Origin: Clostridiales bacterium DTU089
Lineage (GTDB): Bacteria > Bacillota > Clostridia > Oscillospirales > Acutalibacteraceae
Reading direction: 5' to 3'
Length of the DNA: 45,009 nt
Assembly (NCBI GenBank): GCA_001513045.1
Contig: LFSB01000013.1
Span: 1 to 45,009, forward strand
Part shown: one piece after another, positions 41,265-45,009 of the stretch
Layout of the letters: each line of letters opens with the position of its first letter
Numbering within the stretch: the stretch's first letter is position 1
Notes under the pieces: model-generated
Databases searched by the model: none
What the model saw: the letters and a program-made list of their open reading frames with translations, nothing else
What the model was told of the DNA's origin: nothing
Position numbers and translations under genes: made by a program

Positions 41265-43160
41265 TCATAACTTGGGTTCAACCACCTTGTAGCTGTTTGT
41301 ATTGAAATCAACAGTTATTTCAATTCCGTTTGAATATACCGCTTTTTGCTGCCGGTAATCCCGCGAAAGGAATTCGTGCGAAATCAATTCGGCGTTCCAC
41401 ACAAGCTTTTCAATTTCACAAATTTCTTTTGCGCGGTCGATTACGGAGCGCATTTCATCGTCGTTTTCGGATTCATCAAGATAAGGCGTTTGTCCGTTAA
41501 GAATGCAGTGGAGTCTTCCGTAATCGCCGTCCGGTATTCCCCAGCCGCCTGTGCCTTTTACTACCCAAGGCACAAAAACGCAGTCATGATAAACAAGATT
41601 GGCAAGCGGAACCGGTATGCCTACGGCGACACCTCCGCCCTGCGGTCTGACCGCATAAGGGGAGTGATGCACAAGGTCAAGTGAGTTGACAAGCAGATGA
41701 CCTGCCTCTTCAGAGGAAACGATTATACCCTTTTTGCGCAAATACTCAAAGCATTCCCTTCGGAATTCGATGCTTTGCGTTCTTGTTATGCGGTGCTCGG
41801 GGTTGAAGCATTCATCGCCCCACATAATGCTGAAAACATCAAGATAGGTTCCGTCAACCTTGACCGAGTTTTCCTCAAGCTCACGATAAGTGGTCTTTAC
41901 AAAATCAAGCGCCTTGGAGGCGCAAAGCCAGGTGTGCTTACCGCCTGCCCATATATCGCAGTAAGGATGTTTGCGGTTTTCGTCAACCACCGCAAGGTTC
42001 ATATCGAATTTCTTGCAATCGTAATAGAAATCGCGGTACTGATCATGCAGCCCGAACATGTAGTCAAGCTCATTTGCGGTGCCGCTGAGCTTCCTCATAC
42101 CGTCCCAGCCTCCGGCCTGCGGGCACGGCGGCAAAATGTACGGACAAAGGTTGTCATAACCGCGTTCGCCCCAACCATCGGTATGAATATACAACCTGTC
42201 CATGCCCAACGCTTTGAAACATTTGAGCTGCTGAGCCTTTTGCTCAAAGGTTGAATGAAGAACCGAATGCTCCTTCTCTTTTTTATAAAACTTGGAATCG
42301 GGGCTGGTGTTGGAGAATATGGCAGTATGATATACCGGCGTTCCGATGAGCTTTTTAATATTCGGATTTTCTTCCGCCTTTTCTTCAAGTGTGCGAAGAT
42401 GCCCTTTTTCGATTTCTTGTTTGCGAAACTCCTTTGCAAAAGTGTTGTAATCGCAATTGTCATAAAAATGAAAGTGTACCGTCCTTTTGTACGACAGTTT
42501 ACCCAGGGACGAGACCCAGTTGACGGAATTCAGAAGAGCCTTGCCCTTGCCGAAGCATGAGAACATCGTGCTGTCGTTCGCATCGTCAATAATTCCGCAA
42601 AAACCTTTTTTGCCGCAGACTCTGCCCCAGAGCGGAAGGTAGCTGTCACCTGTATTCGCTTTGCGCCAGTATTTTGTGAGCAGAAATATTGATTGTCTGT
42701 TTTCTTTCCTGCCGTCCGGAAGAATAAAGCCCTGACGCATGGAATCAACGGAATATGCCTCTTTTTTGTCATACGCTTCAGCATTAAACGGAGCCGGAAA
42801 ATAAACAGCCTTTATGTCTTCATTTGTTTCATTAAAAGCCTCTATGCTGAAATCCACGCAGCCGTCACCGGCTATTTCGGCACGGGTAACGAGCGAAAAC
42901 GGAAGCTTCTTTCCAAACAACGAAAAGCCCGAATAGTTCACCTCGATATGATTGTCGGCGGCGGTTATTTCGGTTTTCTTTGCACCGCGAAAGCTTTTCG
43001 GAATCCAAATGTTTTTGCCAAACACTTTTTTTCGCAACACTATGTGGGCTTTTCTCCCTTCATTTTTCCACATGTATCCGTTAAAGCGTACGCTGTAAGT
43101 ATTTCTTTTCCGGTCAAATTCCAATAATGTGTCATTAAGTTTTGCGGCAATTTTGTTCAT
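41265..43160 (-). CDS. Glycosidase-like protein (DUF5696 / GH101-GH129-like)
   Basis: 631 residues, no signal peptide. A beta-sandwich N-terminal domain (to about 260) precedes a barrel with TPVYHTAIFSN, MDRLYIHTDGWGERGYDN, LHDQYRDFYYD, and VDENRKHPYCDIW. The candidate nucleophile is Asp441 in DGTYLDVFS and the candidate acid/base is Glu484 or Glu485 in SSEEAGH. This order and spacing resemble the GH101/GH129 alpha-N-acetylgalactosaminidase clan and DUF5696 proteins. Mucin-type glycans would be a logical target in the gut, but the lack of a signal peptide argues for intracellular action on imported fragments. The ATG at 43160 follows AGGAGAGG. The assignment is from motif reading only. Confidence 0.65.
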   Translation of the reverse strand: MNKIAAKLNDTLLEFDRKRNTYSVRFNGYMWKNEGRKAHIVLRKKVFGKNIWIPKSFRGAKKTEITAADNHIEVNYSGFSLFGKKLPFSLVTRAEIAGDGCVDFSIEAFNETNEDIKAVYFPAPFNAEAYDKKEAYSVDSMRQGFILPDGRKENRQSIFLLTKYWRKANTGDSYLPLWGRVCGKKGFCGIIDDANDSTMFSCFGKGKALLNSVNWVSSLGKLSYKRTVHFHFYDNCDYNTFAKEFRKQEIEKGHLRTLEEKAEENPNIKKLIGTPVYHTAIFSNTSPDSKFYKKEKEHSVLHSTFEQKAQQLKCFKALGMDRLYIHTDGWGERGYDNLCPYILPPCPQAGGWDGMRKLSGTANELDYMFGLHDQYRDFYYDCKKFDMNLAVVDENRKHPYCDIWAGGKHTWLCASKALDFVKTTYRELEENSVKVDGTYLDVFSIMWGDECFNPEHRITRTQSIEFRRECFEYLRKKGIIVSSEEAGHLLVNSLDLVHHSPYAVRPQGGGVAVGIPVPLANLVYHDCVFVPWVVKGTGGWGIPDGDYGRLHCILNGQTPYLDESENDDEMRSVIDRAKEICEIEKLVWNAELISHEFLSRDYRQQKAVYSNGIEITVDFNTNSYKVVEPKL

Positions 43161-43264
43161 TGCTTTTCCTCTCCTTGAAAAATCCTTTGGATTTTTGTGA
43201 TGCGATTATTTTCATTCCCGCCATTAGGGGCTAAGAGATTTTCCGCATATCACGTCATTTTTTG

Positions 43265-43293
43265 ATTATATTAGAAATCGGTTGTTATGTCAA
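43265..43293 (-). promoter_or_regulatory. Promoter of the GH101/129-like gene
   Basis: Minus-strand TTGACA (43293-43288), a 17-nt spacer and TATAAT (43270-43265), a near-consensus sigma-A promoter. The ~100-nt leader ends with an AAAAATCC/GGATTTTT hairpin just before the ribosome site. 43294-43415 shows no gene. Confidence 0.88.
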
Positions 43294-43415
43294 TGAGAGG
43301 AAGAAGAAAGATGCCGGTTATTCGCCTGAAAAGTACGCAAACTCATCTTATCAGCGTGAAATAATCCTTATCGGATTATAAAAACCGCCGGTATGTGCAA
43401 CAGGCAAGTTGCATT

Positions 43416-43446
43416 AAAAAACGCCTTGCAAAGCAAGACGCTTTTT
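43416..43446 (-). terminator. Terminator of the membrane-anchored metallophosphoesterase gene
   Basis: Minus-strand AAAAAGCGTCTTGC-TTT-GCAAGGCGTTTTTT with G-U pairs, followed by AATGC. It is 130 nt past the stop; 43447-43576 shows nothing else. Confidence 0.75.
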
Positions 43447-43576
43447 GTCAACCTGTGTAAAAACATTTTCGGGAGATTGGTGAGGGGGGAGAGAATATTG
43501 CCGTCTGCGGACAAATTAGCGAAATCGTACAGCTGTTTCGCGGATGAAATGAAGTCCGTTCAATCTGTTGTATGGC

Positions 43577-44761
43577 TTATTTTATATCGCCGTAATGACA
43601 CTGCGAAACGCTGAAGGTGTTGTCGCTTTTAATATTTACAACTGTTGCGCCGCGGTATTCATCCGTTTTATCAATATCCTTATAAGCCACATAATCGATA
43701 GAAAGGCTGTAGGTCAAAAGGATGCCTTGATACTCAGCCTGATAATTGTTGGTATGGTCGTGTCCCGCAAACATGGCGCGTGTGCTGCCGAATTTCTGCA
43801 TTTCGGAAAAGAAGACATCCTCATCGGTATTGGCGGGATGACAAACCGGTTCGTTTTTCGTGCCGAAAATAATTTTACCCTCATCATACGCAGTTTCATA
43901 CTCCGTCACCGGAATGTGGAAAAACGCAAGTGAACCGATTTCGCGAACTGTCCTGTTTTCTTGTGTCGCAATGGAGGAAATAACGGATTTATACCATTCA
44001 ATCTGATTCTTATGTATGGAGTCATAATTACTTATAACTCCGGTGTAATCGTTGCTGTCGAGAAGCATAAGCACCTGATTTACGGTTTTGTTTTCGTCGT
44101 TATTTCTGACAATAATTACCTGATTACCTATGCCGGTAAGCTCCTGAGGACCGGATGTAAACACACAGTTTTTATATTCGTCGGACTCAAGAATTTTGCC
44201 CATTTTCTCCCTGCTTGCAAATGCATAGACCTCGCTCTCATGATTTCCGAATGTGACAGTCCACGGAATACCGAGCGTTTCCATAAATGAGGCAAACACC
44301 TTCTGTGAATGTCCGCTGGAGAGTGAGCCCATAGTGGGGGCGGAATAGATACAATCACCGGTAACAACAATCAAATCCGGTTTAATGCTGTCGGCAAGCT
44401 TGTGAATAGCCTGCATAGCCAGCTTATCCTCTTTAACCGTGTACGGTGAGCAGCCCAGATGAACATCCGTAATATCCATAACAACAAAATCCTTGCCGTC
44501 TGCTTTTATGAAATTAAGTCTGCCCTCATCATCAACATAAGAATCAACCGTTGCGCCGGCAGCGCCGTCAATCGGAGCATAACCTGCTATTGTTGATGAA
44601 TATCCCCACGGAAGAGCCCATGATACGAGAAAAAGCACGCCGCATCCGAGAATTATCAGAAATATTATAAGAATTATCTTTGCAAGCTTTCGCAGCGAGC
44701 TGTGTTGCTTTTTTTCGCCTTTTTGCAAAGGGGATTGTCTAACAGAAGTTTTGGCATCCAT
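43577..44761 (-). CDS. Membrane-anchored calcineurin-like metallophosphoesterase
   Basis: 394 residues. A basic N terminus (QKGEKKQHSSLRKLAK) and one transmembrane helix (about 30-52) anchor it, with the catalytic part outside. Metal-site motifs are DITDVHLG, VTGDCIYS, TFGNHESE, the FFHIPVTEYE histidine, and MFAGHDHTNNY. The insert between the last two blocks (GTKNEPVCHPANTDEDVFFS) is common in secreted purple-acid-phosphatase-like members. AAAGGA lies nine bases before the ATG at 44761; the ATG at 44779 overlaps that ribosome site and was not used. A role in phosphate or nucleotide scavenging, or wall-polymer turnover, is possible. It differs clearly from the one at 22106. Confidence 0.85.
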   Translation of the reverse strand: MDAKTSVRQSPLQKGEKKQHSSLRKLAKIILIIFLIILGCGVLFLVSWALPWGYSSTIAGYAPIDGAAGATVDSYVDDEGRLNFIKADGKDFVVMDITDVHLGCSPYTVKEDKLAMQAIHKLADSIKPDLIVVTGDCIYSAPTMGSLSSGHSQKVFASFMETLGIPWTVTFGNHESEVYAFASREKMGKILESDEYKNCVFTSGPQELTGIGNQVIIVRNNDENKTVNQVLMLLDSNDYTGVISNYDSIHKNQIEWYKSVISSIATQENRTVREIGSLAFFHIPVTEYETAYDEGKIIFGTKNEPVCHPANTDEDVFFSEMQKFGSTRAMFAGHDHTNNYQAEYQGILLTYSLSIDYVAYKDIDKTDEYRGATVVNIKSDNTFSVSQCHYGDIK

Positions 44762-44802
44762 AATTAAAAATCCTTTCATTCTTAATTAAGCAGCAAAGCA
44801 AA

Positions 44803-44832
44803 TTAATACAATCGGCGTGTGCAACGTCGCAA
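44803..44832 (-). promoter_or_regulatory. Possible promoter of the metallophosphoesterase gene
   Basis: Minus-strand TTGCGA (44832-44827), an 18-nt spacer and TATTAA (44808-44803). The rest of 44833-45009 shows no gene. Confidence 0.4.
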
Positions 44833-45009
44833 GTGCTTTAAGAGGACACACATCAGGACAACACTTACAGCGGTAAGCAATATTGCAGATGCTCAACGCA
44901 GAGGAAAAAGAAGGTTGGTTTTGCCGAAAAGCACACAATCCGCACCGTTGAACCGCCCCCTGTCAAGTAGACAATTAAAATAAATAAAAAACGGATGGAT
45001 TATTTTTAG

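Overview
The window looks like a chromosomal segment from an anaerobic, probably gut-dwelling, spore-forming Clostridia (Oscillospirales/Ruminococcaceae-like). The evidence is spore maturation genes spmA/spmB, a huge secreted leucine-rich-repeat protein ending in a dockerin-like module, an (S)PxTG-type wall-sorting signal, glycoside hydrolases paired with GPH/MelB-type sugar transporters, and purine-rich Shine-Dalgarno sites. The genus assignment is inference. I see no prophage, CRISPR array or intact insertion sequence.

Layout. 1-1043 (-): spmA and the 5' part of spmB. 1166-5420 (+): a type IIA topoisomerase gene pair (ParE/ParC-like) behind a good sigma-A promoter. 5708-6194: secG, tRNA-Lys(UUU) and two trailing hairpins separated by a second copy of the tRNA 3' end. 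6196-6540: a cluster of intergenic repeats. 6658-12960 (+): a 2100-residue secreted protein with six LRR modules, an Ig-like domain and a dockerin-like end. Its 3' end overlaps a convergent Na+/amino-acid symporter gene. 14359-15069 (-): tcdA. 15291-24441 (+): nine closely spaced genes that read as one operon: zinc-ribbon membrane protein, Ig-like membrane protein, GPH transporter, GH5 hydrolase, DMT permease, sugar isomerase/epimerase, metallophosphoesterase, second isomerase/epimerase, helical protein. It ends at a strong terminator.

24569-29587 (+): a double-HD (HD-GYP) protein with a maltose-type acetyltransferase, then trkA-trkH for potassium uptake. 29662-33287 (-): a GH30 hydrolase and a GPH-type transporter with a long cytosolic tail. 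This repeats the hydrolase-plus-transporter logic of the GH5 operon. A nucleoside-hydrolase-like gene (33425-34348) diverges from it, with the two promoters back to back. 34396-36161 (-): a DrrA/DrrB-like ABC exporter. 36294-37652 (-): an ArsB/NhaD-type ion transporter with a ~280-nt structured leader. 38126-38871 (+): another structured leader and a small sortase-type surface protein. 39109-44761: two large glycosidase-like proteins (families not firmly assigned) and a membrane-anchored metallophosphoesterase.

How it fits together. Neither GH5 nor GH30 has a signal peptide, so both probably act inside the cell on oligosaccharides brought in by the adjacent transporters, with the isomerases processing the products. 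The most notable signal is the leader of the ArsB/NhaD gene. It contains an intrinsic terminator, a competing antiterminator helix and an anti-antiterminator, which is the layout of a transcriptional riboswitch; I cannot assign it to a named class. A second, unassigned stem-loop RNA precedes the sortase-type surface protein.
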